64,000 nucleotides of DNA from Rhabdophis nuchalis (GCA_039707465.1 CM077651.1:22621019-22685018); one strand, 5' to 3'; numbered from the stretch's first letter, positions 1 through 33,682 are shown. Numbers and translations are program-made. Notes: generated by a model from the letters alone, not told the origin.

Positions 1-1253
1 TATTTGAATCTCACCACTGGTAGCAGGCACAGCCTGAGTTTCTCAAAGGGAATATTTGATTCTGAGCAAAATCAGCCCAGAGACAAAATGCACAGGGCTA
101 TGCAGTCATCATGGTTCCATCTTCCAAACCAGAGCTGGTGCTGACAGGTGTTCTTAACACCAAACTCAGATAGCATGTCTCCATGTAATCGTCCTGACTG
201 TGTAAATTACCATGTGAGTTAAAATCAGGAATGAATTTTGTCCCATCATATTTCTCTGTTTACTTCATCACAGTAGGTATCATGACTGCTTTGTGTGTAA
301 GATGTGCACAAGGCTCTCAAATACCCCCTTAGAGGTTAAATTGTCTTTTTTCCTCATATGTCACATTGCCTTGGAATGTGAAAGAGCTGTTAAATATACC
401 AAGTGTGTTGAGTTTCAGAATTAGGAAATAAAAATGTAAAAACCTGGTGCTTCTTAAACACAAGTAGTCTATATCATTTGATGTGCTTTTCTTTACCTGG
501 CTTGTAATTGTACTTCAGAAATACTTACATACTGCTGGGTTACAATGCAGAAAAACAAAGATCCTTGTGGTTGATGGTCCAATACACCACAAATAACATC
601 TACATTGGTATCCAGTGAATGTGCCCTAGGAATGCTTGCTCTGGTCGGTGTAGCAGATTTGAAGTGTTGTATAGATAGTACGGATATGGTAAGATACCAG
701 CAGGTATTAAACTAAAACCTCAGCTTCCCTTATCATTTTGAAGAAGGTAACATCAAATGAACATTGTGCTCATTCTTCCATGAGAAAAATGTAACTATCA
801 CCCCTATGGCCTAAAGATTCTTAGATTCTTCTTTTTTTAACCAAGAAGGTTTTGGAACTCAAGAGTCAGTTTTCTAGGGCATAAGATAGTCTCTTCTTAT
901 CTTTTTAGCAAAATAATAATTCTGGTTTAATTCCTAAAATCTCCAATAGCTTCTCACATTAGTATCAAGTAGATGTTTCCAGTCCTCTGTTAGTCCCTTT
1001 CCCAAGCTACAGGCTCCATCATATTTAGCAATTATGAAGAAGTCTCTGGGTTCAACAGATGATTTTTTTCCCCAGCCCTACATAACATTTCCATTTAATG
1101 GCTGAAAATGCTACCATTCTGGCCAATTGTTCCTTTATTTTTATACCCAACAATGCAAAATTGCAGCTGCCAGTTCTTAACTGGTGTTGGTCTTCATATG
1201 CATCGAGTTCTTCCCAAGAACCTAGGAAGATGTAATGTATCACTGATTGTATA
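1..1253. other. No recognised feature
   Basis: AT-rich, non-repetitive-looking sequence with no open frame I would defend. By human synteny the next gene leftward would be GPC6, but no GPC6 sequence is recognised here. Confidence 0.4.
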
Positions 1254-1710
1254 CAGTCATGTGAAAAAGAAACTACACCCTCTTTGAGTTTTATGGTTTT
1301 ACATATCAGGATATAATAAAAATCACCTGGTCCTTAGCAGTTCTTAAAAGTAGGTACATATAATCTCAGAATGAACAACACCATATCATCATTTATTTTA
1401 CAAAAAGAAGGCCCCCCAAAAAGGAGGAGCCATGTATGAAAAACTAAGTACACCTTGTGATTCAATAAGTTGTAGAATCACCTTTAGCGGGAATAACTTG
1501 AAGTAATCATTTTCTGTATGATTTTATCAGCCTCTCACATCATCGTGGAGGAATTTTGTCCCATTCTTCTTTACAATTTCACCACAGTTCATTGAGATTT
1601 GTGGGCATTTGTTTATGCACAACTCTCTTGAGGTCAATGTTGCTTCGGCATTTCAATCAGGTTAAGATCTGGACTTTGAGGCATTGCAACACCTTGATTC
1701 TTTCAGCACA
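1254..1710 (-). mobile_element. Tc1/mariner transposon, 3' half remnant
   Basis: Starts at a TA with CAGTCATGTGAAAAAG, the terminal sequence of vertebrate Tc1-like elements. The minus strand carries decayed transposase C-terminal sequence (CCTCAAAGTCCAGATCTTAA region, near 1660-1685). The other end is missing. Broken and inactive. Confidence 0.75.
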
Positions 1711-1868
1711 TGCTGGGAAAATGATATTCCTATTTCCAACGATCCCTCATGCATGAAGACCAGCTAGCCGGCATGCCAAACCCGGAAGAGCAACAGGTAA
1801 CAGTTCACATGCCTAAAGAGATGGCTATGCATTCTCCTTCTGGCACACGTGCCATGGGTTCGCCATCA
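1711..1868 (-). mobile_element. hAT-like MITE family A fragment
   Basis: Ends in GGGTTCGCCATCAC and shares its inner sequence with the complete copy at 11540-11927 in opposite orientation. One end is lost. Confidence 0.6.
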
Positions 1869-2690
1869 CAGGTATAAAGTCTCCTGCCTTGAACAGAAGG
1901 TTGGACTAGACAATCTATGTTTGATATTCCAATCTGCTCCAAGGGGAAGATGGTTGTCATAGAGAACACCCACCTACCATTGGGTTTTCTCACACTAGCT
2001 CCTGGTCAGGGGAGATCCTCAGCAGACGCTCTTAAATATTTCAGACTCAACAGGCAAAATCTCCCCATCTTTTGGCCTCTGCCTCCCAGCAATTTACTAC
2101 CTTGCAGCAAATGGGAAAATGGAGCTTGTGGAGGCAACAATAGGCTATGGCAATCCCTGCAGCCTGAAACAGCTGATCATCGGGAGGCCCCTGCTGAAAC
2201 TGAAATAGGCTGTTTGCTGCAGAGAGGCAAATTGCTGGGAGGCACAGATTTTTTTTCTTGTGCTAATCAGGCTGTTTGTTGCAAGAAGGTAAGTCGATAA
2301 CTATAAATGCCTATAGAATGTTCAAATTATTAGACTTATTTTTAAAAAACTGCTTTATTATTGTTCTAGACAGCTTAACAAAATGAAGAAGTTGTTTAAA
2401 ATAAATGCTTGCTCTGAAGAGGCCCATTGCTATTGTATCTTCTTTTAAATAGCAGAAAAAAATGTATACTTCCAAAAAGCCACATCAATTTTATAAACAT
2501 CTATACAAGTAAAGTATGAAATGTAACACCACAGTGTATATGATCTGTACTGTTTGCTGCTTGCTGCTTGCTGCAAGGAGGAAAATTATTGGGAGGCAGA
2601 TTTTTCCCCTTTGCTTTCCTCCCCAAAAGCTACATGTGTCTTATACTTCAGAGCGTCTTATACTCTGAAAAATATGATAGTCGCATTCTG
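1869..2690. repeat. Composite old repeats, including a family D MITE end
   Basis: 1870-1915 resembles a CR1 3' tail. 2040-2300 and 2550-2690 share AGCAATTT/CTTGCAGCAAA words with 42800-42890. The stretch ends in CTTATACTCTGAAAAATATG, the family D terminus. Between 2300 and 2550 nothing is recognised. Confidence 0.4.
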
Positions 2691-2692
2691 AT

Positions 2693-2936
2693 CAGGGGTG
2701 GGTTCCGGCAGGCACTACTGCTGGTTCACTTGTGTGCATGCATGTTCGCTTGATGCATGCTGTGCATGCATGCGCAGTGCAACAAAAATTGTTCTGCACA
2801 TGTACAGAACCAAAAAACAAGATGAGCTGGTTTGGGGGCGTGGCAGGCCTGAGTTGCTGCCAGTTCCAGGGACCCAGGCCACCAAACCACTACTGGTTCA
2901 GCCAAACCGTTCCAAACTGGCAGGAACCCACCACTG
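2693..2936. mobile_element. hAT-like MITE family C
   Basis: Termini CAGGGGTGGGTTCC and GGAACCCACCACTG. It is flanked by a perfect 8-bp target duplication ATTCTGAT (2685-2692 and 2937-2944). 244 bp, no coding capacity. Confidence 0.8.
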
Positions 2937-2975
2937 ATTCTGATGCAAGAGAATTCAATTCAATTAATTAATTTC

Positions 2976-3036
2976 TGCTGGGAGGTTAGACTAAATATCT
3001 CCAAAGTCCCTTCCAATCCTGTTACTCTACGTTCTA
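2976..3036 (+). mobile_element. CR1 LINE 3' tail remnant
   Basis: Diverged match to the GGACTAGAAGACCTCCAAGG and CCCTTCCAA tail seen in better copies at 12240-12280 and 35490-35520. Confidence 0.5.
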
Positions 3037-3204
3037 TTGTGGGGGTTTTTAATCCCCAGCCTACTTGACCATCTGCACAGCTGGAGAAAGCAATCCCACA
3101 GTTGCCTTTTGAGAAGAGGTTATTTGTTTTTTTATCAATGATCAGAGTAAGCAAACTATGCCTTCTTCATAGCCTGTGAGTTATCTATATGTAAGGGTAA
3201 AGGT

Positions 3205-3461
3205 CAGTAGTGGGATTCAAAATTTTTTACTACTGGTTCTGTGGCCATGGCTTGGTGGCCATGGCATAGCTTGGTGGGCGTGGCTTGGTAGGCATGACAG
3301 GGAAAGGATACTGCAAAATCCCCATTTCTGCCCCATTTCTGAGGGAGAGAATACATGGGGTGAGGCAAGTCAGAGATGGTATTTACCCATTCTCCAAACT
3401 ACTCAAAATTTCCACTGTTGTTTCTCCAGAACTGGTCAGAACCTGCTGAATCCCACCTCTG
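3205..3461. mobile_element. hAT-like MITE family C
   Basis: Termini CAGTAGTGGGATTC and GAATCCCACCTCTG. Flanking GTAAAGGT and CTAAAGAT agree at 6 of 8 bases, so the duplication has decayed. Inserted in a Sauria SINE. Confidence 0.7.
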
Positions 3462-3499
3462 CTAAAGATCAAGGTTCTCCTTGCATATATGTGCTAGTA

Positions 3500-3866
3500 C
3501 CGTGATGGCGAACCTATGGCATGCGTGTCACAGGTGGCACACAGAGCCATTTCTGAAGGCACACGAGGTGTTACCCTATCAGCTCCAGCATGCATGCACA
3601 TGCTGGCCAGCTGATTTTTGGCCTTGATTTTCAGCAGTTTTTTGTCCTCTGGAGGCTTTAGGAAAGCCTCCTGAAGCCTCCAGAGAGTGAAAAATGGACT
3701 TACTGGGCCCACTTGAAGTTGGAAAATGGGCTGTTTCCAGCCTCCAGAGGGCCTCTGGGAGGTGGGTGTATTCGCCCTCCCCAGGCTCCAAGAAAGTTGT
3801 GCATGCATGCGTGGGGCAGCAGGGCGGGGTTTTGGCACCCGAGGCAAAAAAGGTTCGCCATCACTG
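3500..3866. mobile_element. hAT-like MITE family A
   Basis: Termini CCGTGATGGCGAACC and GGTTCGCCATCACTG. Perfect 8-bp target duplication TGCTAGTA (3492-3499, 3867-3874) inside a SINE. 367 bp, with no transposase. Confidence 0.85.
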
Positions 3867-3958
3867 TGCTAGTAGTTCCCGGCTCTAGGGGACGATGCTC
3901 ATCTCCGTTTCAAAACCGAAGAGCCAGCACTGTCCAAAGACGTCTACATGGTCACTGG

Positions 3959-4092
3959 AGTGCAATCAGTGCAGTGATTCACTTCACAAAGTGGCAAGAA
4001 AAGTTGTAAAATGGGGCAAAACTCACTGAACAAATTTCTCATTTAACAACATAAATTCTGGGCTCAATTGTCACGGTAAATTGAAGACTACC
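3959..4092. mobile_element. Family E (Tigger-like) MITE fragment
   Basis: Shares GCAGTGATTCACTT and AAAATGGGGCAAA with the fuller copies at 42903-43258 and 58542-58918. Ends GAAGACTACCTG. Only about one third is present. Confidence 0.65.
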
Positions 4093-4418
4093 TGCTTCCA
4101 TGTATTGTAAATCCCAATTGATTTGGGATGAAGATAGCCTAAAAACGATCCATTCTTTGAATATCTGCCTATCTGCATCCAGCATCTATCCTTCCCTCAT
4201 TACATTAATTACATAAAGATTCAACTCTGACTCCTGATTGCTTTACATAATAAAAATACATAATAAAAAATTAGAAGCATGAAAGAAAGAAAGAAATGCT
4301 ATGTGTTCAGGAAAAAATCTATACTAAACAATACAAAAGTCTTACAAGCATCCCCACCTCCATTGTCGCCTGGGGTGTGGGAGAATATCACTTTTCAGAA
4401 CATTATCAGGATAGGAGC

Positions 4419-4604
4419 CAGAGGTGGTATTCAGTCAGTTCTTTCCGTTTCGGGTGAACCGGTAGTGGAGATTGCAGGAGGCTCCACCCACCAGCCCCAA
4501 TGTAATGCGTGAGCACTGCGCATGCGCAGAAGGTGGTGCGCATGTACAGATGAGAGCGCTCACATTTGCAAACCAGTAGGGAAGGTAAGTGAATCCCACC
4601 TCTG
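4419..4604. mobile_element. hAT-like MITE family C
   Basis: Termini CAGAGGTGGTATTC and GAATCCCACCTCTG. Flanks ATAGGAGC and ATGGGAGC match at 7 of 8 bases. 186 bp. Confidence 0.75.
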
Positions 4605-5286
4605 ATGGGAGCCATTTGCATCTCTGGATGGTTGCCTGTTTCGGAGGCCCAGGCCAGAAGAAGAGAACAGTTAACCTCTAAAACAAATGCAAGTTTTTTT
4701 AGAACCAGATGGAATTTACTTTCAAATTCATGCTTTGTTTTGGTTTGTGGTTTGGATTTTTCTTTTTAGTTACTTGATATCTGGAATAACCTTAGTATTA
4801 ATGGGGCAGGGAATTAGAAGGTGTTAATGAAGTCACAATTAGGTTTCAATTAAATTAACAACAAGCTCTCTTAGAATGTATAATCTAATTTGTTAATCAG
4901 CCTGCACAGCATATTTTGATGGAGAGGGTAAGGAGGTGAAACCAAGTGTTACAAATCATGGAATACATTAAATTACAGCAGAACTACTGGAGGATTCCGC
5001 GTGCTGCCATTTTTATACCATAAAAACCCCAACCACTCCTCCTTTTAAAGTCTAATGCAATGTATAGACTTGCTCCTTCTGAGTTCCTGTGCTTGGCATC
5101 ATATTAATGAGACATCCCAAAATCCTCTTTGGTACTATTTCAGATAGTTCTCAATTGTTTAAAAGTCAAAATAAGCAAAATCAGGAATTGCAGAAAGCTC
5201 AAAGGTAGGATGCACATTTTTAAAACTGGAAAGGAAGGGTGTAAGAGAAGAAGGAAGGGGGGAAGCTAATTTGCAGTTGAATATTA
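4605..5286. other. No recognised feature
   Basis: Mostly unique-looking AT-rich sequence downstream of DCT. No open frame or repeat family recognised. Confidence 0.4.
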
Positions 5287-5780
5287 CTGTATTTTTTGGA
5301 GTATAAGATGCATCCAGGTTTTGAATAGGCAATTTTTTTTAAAGTAGGTAGGTAGACAGAGGGATAAAGAGGGAGAGAAAGAGAAAAATACATAGGTAGG
5401 TAGGGAGAGAGCGTGTGTAGATAGGTAGAAGGATAGAGATAGAGAAATAGAGAGAGAAATAGAGAGAGAGAGACAAATACAGTAGATAGGTAGGAGGAGA
5501 GAGGGAGAGAGTGGGTAGGTAGGTAGAGGGGGGAGAAATACAGTAGATAGGTAGGGAGAGAGAGTGTGTAGGTAGGTAGGTGGGTGGGTGAGTAGGTAGG
5601 TAGATAGGTAGGTAGAGGAGGAGAAATACAGTAGATAGGTAGGGAGAGAGAGTGTGTAGATAGGTAGGTAGGTAGAGGGATAGAGAGAGAGAAAAATACA
5701 GTAGATAGGTAGGGAGAGAGTGTGTGTAGATAGGTAGGTAGGTAGAGGGATAGAGAGAGAGAAAAATACAGTAGATAGGT

Positions 5781-5818
<38 letters not shown>

Positions 5819-6427
5819 TAGGTAGATAGGTAGATGTTTCCAGGTGTATTTACTCATGTGCTGGAGAAGGAAATCGCTGTAGCACCTAAGGCTTTGTTTC
5901 TGCAGGCACAGCACTTGACCAACGTAATTCTCATCAACCACTTTAACTAAACACCTTTCCAAAAGGAATCCCCCCAACTTTTGCACTCTGCAAGCCTCCC
6001 CCAAATGGTCTGTTTTTCACGGAAACGGGCCTGTTTTTCTTCAAATAAAAAGCATGACTAGCCTGGGGGGGGGCTTGCAGAGTGCTCCTGTAGGGCTGGG
6101 GGGAGCCAAAATGAGGAAAAAATAGCCTGTTTTCATGAAAATAGGCCGTGTTATGGTAAAAAAAAAAATAGCATGCATAGCCTTATGGAGGCTTATAGAG
6201 TGCGGCTGGGGACTGGAGAGGAAAAAGACCTGTTCTAGGCTCATTTCTGCCCTCCCCAGCCCCCAGGCACTCTCTGGAAGCCTCCATAAGGGTAGGCACA
6301 GCCATTTTGGTGAAGGGGGTGAGGTTTTGGGAGGCAAAAAATGCTGTATTCGATGTATAAGACGCACCCAGATTTTCGGCCTCTTTTTAGAGGAAAACGG
6401 GTGCATCTTATACTCTGAAAAATATGG
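5287..6427. mobile_element. Family D TA-flanked MITE swollen by a tandem repeat
   Basis: Flanked by TA on both sides (5285-5286, 6428-6429). Termini CTGTATTTTTTGGAGTATAA and TTATACTCTGAAAAATATGG form inverted repeats. Bases 5342-5835 hold an irregular GGTA/GATA/GAGA array with blocks of about 60-90 bases such as GAGAAATACAGTAGATAGG. A second internal terminus (GTATAAGACGCACCC) near 6350 suggests a composite of two copies. Confidence 0.65.
5342..5835. repeat. Tetranucleotide/GA-rich tandem array
   Basis: GGTA, GATA and GA repeats arranged in a higher-order unit containing AATACAGTAGATAGGTAGGG, repeated at about 5477, 5538, 5626, 5696 and 5766. The opposite strand reads as a Ser/Leu/Tyr/Pro open frame of 221 codons, which is only a product of the repeat. 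Confidence 0.85.
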
Positions 6428-6449
6428 TATATTTCAACCTGACGGTAGT

Positions 6450-6590
6450 AAACTGTATAAACTTTGAAGATAATAACCAACACCTTGAAACGCACCCGAA
6501 AGGCCACATGCAGCCAGTGTAGCCCACGCAGGAGAGGTGTTACGTGGGAGTATCTAGTGACTCCCAGAACTGCTGGGAGTCACTAGCTGG
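6450..6590 (-). mobile_element. L2 LINE fragment
   Basis: Reverse-strand match to the L2 copy at 41995-42110: GGAGTATCTAGTGACTCCCA, and translation FRVRFKVL. Degraded. Confidence 0.65.
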
Positions 6591-6828
6591 GTGAAAAATG
6601 GGTGAAAAGCAGGCCGTTTCTGCCTTCCCCTACCCCCCCAGAAGCACTCTACAGGCTTCAGCAGGGTTGGGGGAAGGGAAAAATGCCAATTTGATGAAAA
6701 GCCCTGCTGACGCCTGCAGAGTGCTCCTGGGGACCTGGGAGGACAAAAACTTTTTTTCCTGACTTATCTCTTTGAAATCTTGTTACGTCTTATACACCGG
6801 TGCATTTTATAGTCCGAAAAATACGGTA
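6591..6828. mobile_element. Family D MITE, right part
   Basis: Ends TATAGTCCGAAAAATACGGTA with inner text (AGAGTGCTCCTGGGG, GCCTGCAGAGTGC) shared with other family D copies at 24220-24590 and 54006-54376. The left end was not found. Confidence 0.55.
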
Positions 6829-7826
6829 TTTTCTTCCTTGTAGATCTAGTGCCATTAAAGACTACTTGTTGAGTACAGTTTGTTAGCCAGTTACCAATCC
6901 ATCTGATGGTGGTGATGCTGTCTTTCTAGTTTACCAATTTTTAATTTTTAGAGGTATGTTGGTTGAGGAATTCTGGGAGTTGAATTACACACATTTTGAA
7001 ATGGCTGACACTGAGAAACCCTGATCTAGAATTCCACCCAGCATCGCATTAGTGGTCTCTGGGGATTCACAATGGGACCAAACTCTTTCAGGCAACACAA
7101 GAGCTGCATTTGGCTTTTGAAAGAAATGCCTCCAGCCCTTTCCCTAAAAGTGAGCGCCTTAGATGAGAAAGGGACAAGACAAAAATGAAGCCACTGAAGT
7201 AGAATTTCAGGCAATTTAAATTCAAATCAAAATTCACTCATTAGTATTAATATGATTACTTTCCATGAAATTCATCTGTTAATATTTAAATAGTGCAATT
7301 AATTAATTTTCTTCTCACATGCAACATATAATGCTGTAATCATTTTGGAGGGTCCACTTCCAAAGTTTCCAGGCTTGTGCAAACTGGGATTCCTAGCTTT
7401 TGACAGATCAGAATCCAAGAGCGAATTACAGGTTTTTGGCTCTGGTTTTTATGGGGGGAAACAACTCGGAATTCCCAATCCACCTGTCATTGAAAACAAA
7501 TAGCAAAAGATGCTTTTGCAGTTTGTTTAGTTAGGCCAACTAAGTAGGCTTGCATTCTCCTTTATCTGCAATTCCTCGGACATGCTGTAACATTGAACTG
7601 ACAGCTAAATCCAGCCTCTCATGGAACCTTCAGGTGGTTATTGATATATCAAGGTGCATAATAGGAGTACTTTTAATGGATACGAGCATCAACAACCAAC
7701 AGCTTCACAGAGACATGGATCTCTGGCTTAGAGCTGGGAACATTACAGTGTCTTGTCAAATGCCACAGAATTTACTTCTAGATAAATACGGGTAAAACAT
7801 TCATTTTATGTTTTTGTTTACACATT
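6829..7826. other. No gene; one decayed hairpin-MITE scrap
   Basis: 6967-7021 has GAATTCTGGGAGTTGAA and is half of a family B hairpin element. The rest, including an open stretch near 7550-7795, is not recognised. Confidence 0.4.
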
Positions 7827-8170
7827 GAACAGAACAGAACAACAGAAATGGAAGGGACTTTGGAGGTCTTCTAATCCAACCTTCCATTCAGGCAGAGATC
7901 TTATACCATTCTGGACAAACGGCTGTGCAATCTCTTCTCAAAAACCCCCAGTGATGGAACACCACGGCTTCTGCAGACAAGCTGTTCATTGATTGTTCTC
8001 ACTGTCTGGAAATGTCTCCTTCGTTCTAGTTGGATCTTTCTTAGATAGGTTTCTGCCTGTTGTTTCTTGGCTTGCTCTCAGCTGCCTTGAAGAATAGGTT
8101 GTCTTTTTCTTTGTGACAGTTCCTCCACTATTGAATGACTTTGTTGCTCTTCTGTGCATTCATTCTTTGG
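7827..8170 (-). mobile_element. CR1 LINE 3' end with (GAACA)n tail
   Basis: Reverse-strand CR1 3' region: GAAGGGACTTTGGAGGTCTT near 7851, then decayed reverse-transcriptase C-terminal text. It ends in a GAACA pentanucleotide run at 7827-7843. Confidence 0.75.
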
Positions 8171-8257
8171 TTGATTGTACTAGGATTTCTTCCCGGAATT
8201 AGCTTCCAAAATGAATGAATGCGTAGACTCAAGAGAAAATAGCTAAGGGAGCAGTGC

Positions 8258-8658
8258 CAGGGGTGGGCTGCTGAGGGGTTCGCAAGGGTTCAGGAGAACC
8301 TCCAGCTAAGATTCTATGCAGTTTGGAGACCCCCCCCCCAATTCCACTCCTACCCCCACCCCTCCCAAGAGTCCCCACGCAACACGTTTTGGATGTAGGT
8401 AAGTGCAGGGTGCGCACGAAGGCTCGGAGAGGGCAAAAACTTGGCCTACTGAAAATTCGGGTCTCCAGGCCTCCAGAGCCAGGGGAAGCCATCTTCATCC
8501 TCCCAGAGGCTTAGGGAAAGCCTCTGGAGCCTGGGGAGGGCAAAAACGCCCCTCCCTGCCATGGTGCAGGAGGCCGACTAGGCCATTCCCACAATGGCCA
8601 CGCTCATTCCTCACCCGGGCAGAGAATCCCTTGCTAAAATTTTTGAAGCCCACCTCTG
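8258..8658. mobile_element. hAT-like MITE family C, long version
   Basis: Termini CAGGGGTGGGCTGC and GAAGCCCACCTCTG. Flanks AGCAGTGC and AGCAATGC match at 7 of 8. 401 bp, so the inside is larger than in other copies. Confidence 0.7.
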
Positions 8659-9108
8659 AGCAATGCTGATGGTTTTTCTCACAGAAGCGGTTATAAATGC
8701 ACTCTTTATTACACCATGCAGTAAATACATAGTAAAATAACAGAAACACTAAGCAGGCATGCAATCGACTGTGATTAGCTACTAGATGACGATGATGTAA
8801 AACGTTGTCCTTTGAGCTTGGATGTACCACCAGTGTTGCATCCCTCTTTGGGGCATCATATCTTTATTTACTCTTTCAATATACATGGCTACCCCTCTCA
8901 AATTTTATGACTCTGGTCTTGCCTTGTTGTAGTTTTCGGGAACTTGTGCTGAGATAATTTCTCCAAAAGAATATAATGGTGAACAATAACCTTTCCCAAA
9001 TATTCCAGGCAGATTAAAGCCACTAAGGTTGAGAAAAACTACTATAAATCCATCCATCCAAGGCCTAATGGGGAATGGGGAGCGATACCGTAAAGCAGCA
9101 CTTCACTG
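8659..9108 (-). other. DCT: Probable DCT 3' UTR
   Basis: Repeat-free sequence just after the DCT stop codon, with AATAAA at 8863-8868 on the transcribed strand. The true 3' end is unknown. Confidence 0.5.
8863..8868 (-). promoter_or_regulatory. DCT: Candidate DCT poly(A) signal
   Basis: AATAAA on the minus strand about 240 bases after the DCT stop codon. A second hexamer lies near 8703-8708. Which one is used cannot be told from sequence alone; the 8660-9108 stretch is otherwise free of recognised repeats and fits a 3' UTR. Confidence 0.4.
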
Positions 9109-31288
<22,180 letters not shown>

Positions 31289-31619
31289 CGAGATCTGGTT
31301 TCCAGAGCCTGCAAAACTCTGCTGCTCGGCTTATGGTTCTGAATGCAGGATAGGTGAAGAGATTGTCATTAGCTGTTTCCAGCTGGTGAGCAAGCTCCAT
31401 TTGAATTGATCCAAGAAACTTTTTTTCCCCTCTTCTCATTGCAACTAGTTTAACCTCCGGGGGTCTTTGCTTAATCCAAGTTTCCCAGGATTGAATGTGA
31501 TTAATAGGCAAGCAATTTAGCTCTTTGTGGTTTGCCAAGAGGCCATAAATCAAGGTTTTATGCGTGGGGGTCAGCAAACCCTAATTAGAAGGATTAGCCC
31601 TTTGAAAACCCTTCTGATT

Positions 31620-31630
31620 AGCACATGACA
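31620..31630 (-). promoter_or_regulatory. M-box-like MITF site upstream of DCT
   Basis: The minus strand reads TGTCATGTGCT, one base from the M-box consensus AGTCATGTGCT found in tyrosinase-family promoters. It lies 332 bases upstream of the DCT start codon. Another CATGTG E-box is at 31890-31895. MITF control of mammalian DCT through such boxes is established; binding here is inference. Confidence 0.6.
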
Positions 31631-31958
31631 TTATGAGCGAAAAGAAACTCATGGGATGCTGGAGGAGAAGCGCTGAACGACAGAGACAAAACATCTTTGA
31701 TTTCCACAGCTTCATCTTTTCTTCTGCTCAGTGATTTGTGAGACCGTAACCTCAGGCATCACACTGTGGGCTGAGGGGCGCATGTTTCTTTGAGACTTTT
31801 GTAATGGGTTGGAAAATCTAGACCTCCGGAACATCTATAGTTTGAATGTTGTAAATCACTCTGAACACTTTAAAAGGATCACGAGCTATCACATGGCAGA
31901 AGACTTTGAATTCAGGTGCATGAAAGACCCCTTCAGTCAGTCGCTTCCACGCCTACGT

Positions 31959-32212
31959 AAAGATCAGATGGGGAGGGTCACCACTGGTGGGTTTGTACAA
32001 CCAACTCTGCCCCAATTAGGAAACTCTTTTCTGGCCCCCATACTGTGTTTGTTCATATTAAAGGAAGATATCCTGTATATCTCTGAAGCATCTGGGGATG
32101 CTTCATGTAGTATGAAATAGACAAAAAAATATTTCATAGCATCCAAAGAAGCAGTCAAAAAATCAAGATGGCAGCAATTGGAAACCCCTAATGGACTTTT
32201 TACATACAAAGA
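31959..32212. repeat. Left copy of a 254-bp direct duplication around an L1
   Basis: Matches 33683-33936 at a constant offset of 1724 with one difference that I can see (T to C near 32178) and no gaps. It lies about 670 bp upstream of the DCT start codon. Confidence 0.95.
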
Positions 32213-33682
32213 CATATCTGTTTTATGAAGATAAGGTGGATAAAGCGTTTAACAACCACGTTCTCCGAAGTGCCTTGATGAGAGTATGGAAGAAGCACCG
32301 GCCCAATTGGGATTATAAAATACCGCTTTGCTTGGATTTTACAGACACCATGTGGATTACAAATATTAAGTCACTCGGGGGGTGTTTATATAAAGATGTG
32401 CTTATTTTTGATGGGGTTGAATGGCAGTTGAAAACTTTGGAACAACTGTTGGATGTAGGAATTACTTTAAATTAGTTACATTACATACAGCTACAGAAGA
32501 GATGGAAAGAAGATCGTAAGGTCGGCTTTATGGATAAAGAAGTGGAGCTGATCAAGCAGATAAAAGAGACTGGCCCAAAACATGTTAAAAGAATATATAA
32601 TGTATTGTTAGAAAGGGACTCAGAAAGTGAATTGGTCAAGGATTGCATGATTAAATGGGCTCAGAACTTCGATGAACCGGTTATGTTGGATACGTGGGAA
32701 AAAATATGGGTCCAGAATGTTAAATTCACGCAGTCACAAAATCTAAGGGAGAATTTTTATAAAATGTTTTATAGATGGTATTTGGATCCTAAGAAATTAT
32801 CATGTATGTATCCTAATACTCAACCAAAATGTTGGAGGTGCGGGTGCTTAGATGCTACCTTTTTTCATGTATGGTGGACTTGTACTAAGGTTAAAGCCTT
32901 TTGGATAAAAATATGGTGGGTTATGCAAAATGTTTTTAAGAAAAAAATACAATTTACTCCGCAAATGTTTTTATTGGGTATAACTAAGGATTTTACTAAA
33001 GGGGAAACAAAATTGTTTTTGTATATGGTCACAGCAGCTAGGTTATTGATTGCTCAACATTGGAAGAAAGATTTTTTACCGTCAATTGATCAATGGACTC
33101 AGAAAGTGGCGGGGTTTGCGGAAATGGCAAAAAATTCAGCTTTCTTAAAAGATCAGAAGCAGGAGAATTATACACAGGAATGGGCAAAATGGATTAATTA
33201 CATACAGAATAAATACCAGACTGGGAAATACCATGTAGCCTTTAGGTAAGAATGTTTGGATTGATAGGTGAACAGAGTAAATAATACTTGGGACGTTTGG
33301 AATCTTCAAAGTGGTGTATAGCAGAAGTCGGGGGTGGGATTGAGTGGGAGGTGGGGGTGGGTTAGGGTGGGGGGTGGGGAAATATAGGTGGATAAGTAAC
33401 ATAGAGATGGGAATAATGGGATATGGTTATACTATGATTTACACATGTTTAATTAAATTAGAAGATGGTGTTAATGGGAGATTGATATATATTATACTAA
33501 GAGAAATTTATATCATGTTTGTCGGGAGACAAGGGGGTTTAATATCTAATATCTGATTGAAAATTTTATTCTAAGATGGGGGAGGGGAGGGGTATATTAT
33601 TTGTATGTGATTTATATTATATGTGGGGGGGGGGTAAAAAGGGGGAAAACTTGTTTGAATAAAACTTTTTCAATAAAAAAAA
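32213..33682 (+). mobile_element. L1 LINE, 5'-truncated, with 3' UTR and poly(A)
   Basis: About 1.47 kb. The ORF2 C-terminus reads in one frame from about 32213 to 33249, broken by one TAG at 32473-32475. The zinc-knuckle-like motif CWRCGCLDATFFHVWWTC is intact. The 3' UTR (33250-33660) is G-rich, ends ATAAAACTTTTTCAATAAA, and runs into a pure A tail (about 33674-33685). The flanking direct repeat is 254 bp. Endonuclease and reverse transcriptase are absent. Confidence 0.92.

Larger units (their letters stand above)
3181..3958 (-). mobile_element. Sauria-type SINE (3' part) broken by two hAT-like insertions
   Basis: SINE pieces 3181-3204, 3462-3499 and 3875-3958 read through in order (GTAAAGG, TTCTCCTTGCATATATG, CTCTAGGGGACGATGCTC) once the two MITEs at 3205-3461 and 3500-3866 are removed. 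The tRNA-like head is absent. Confidence 0.75.

Noticed and set aside
5339..6004. 221-codon open frame on the minus strand
   Set aside because: It is the translation of the GGTA/GATA/GA tandem array (Ser-Leu and Leu-Pro-Thr-Tyr runs), with no domain.
32191..33249. Possible domesticated gene from the L1 ORF2 end
   Set aside because: It has an in-frame stop, an A tail and flanking duplication: an ordinary young truncated L1.
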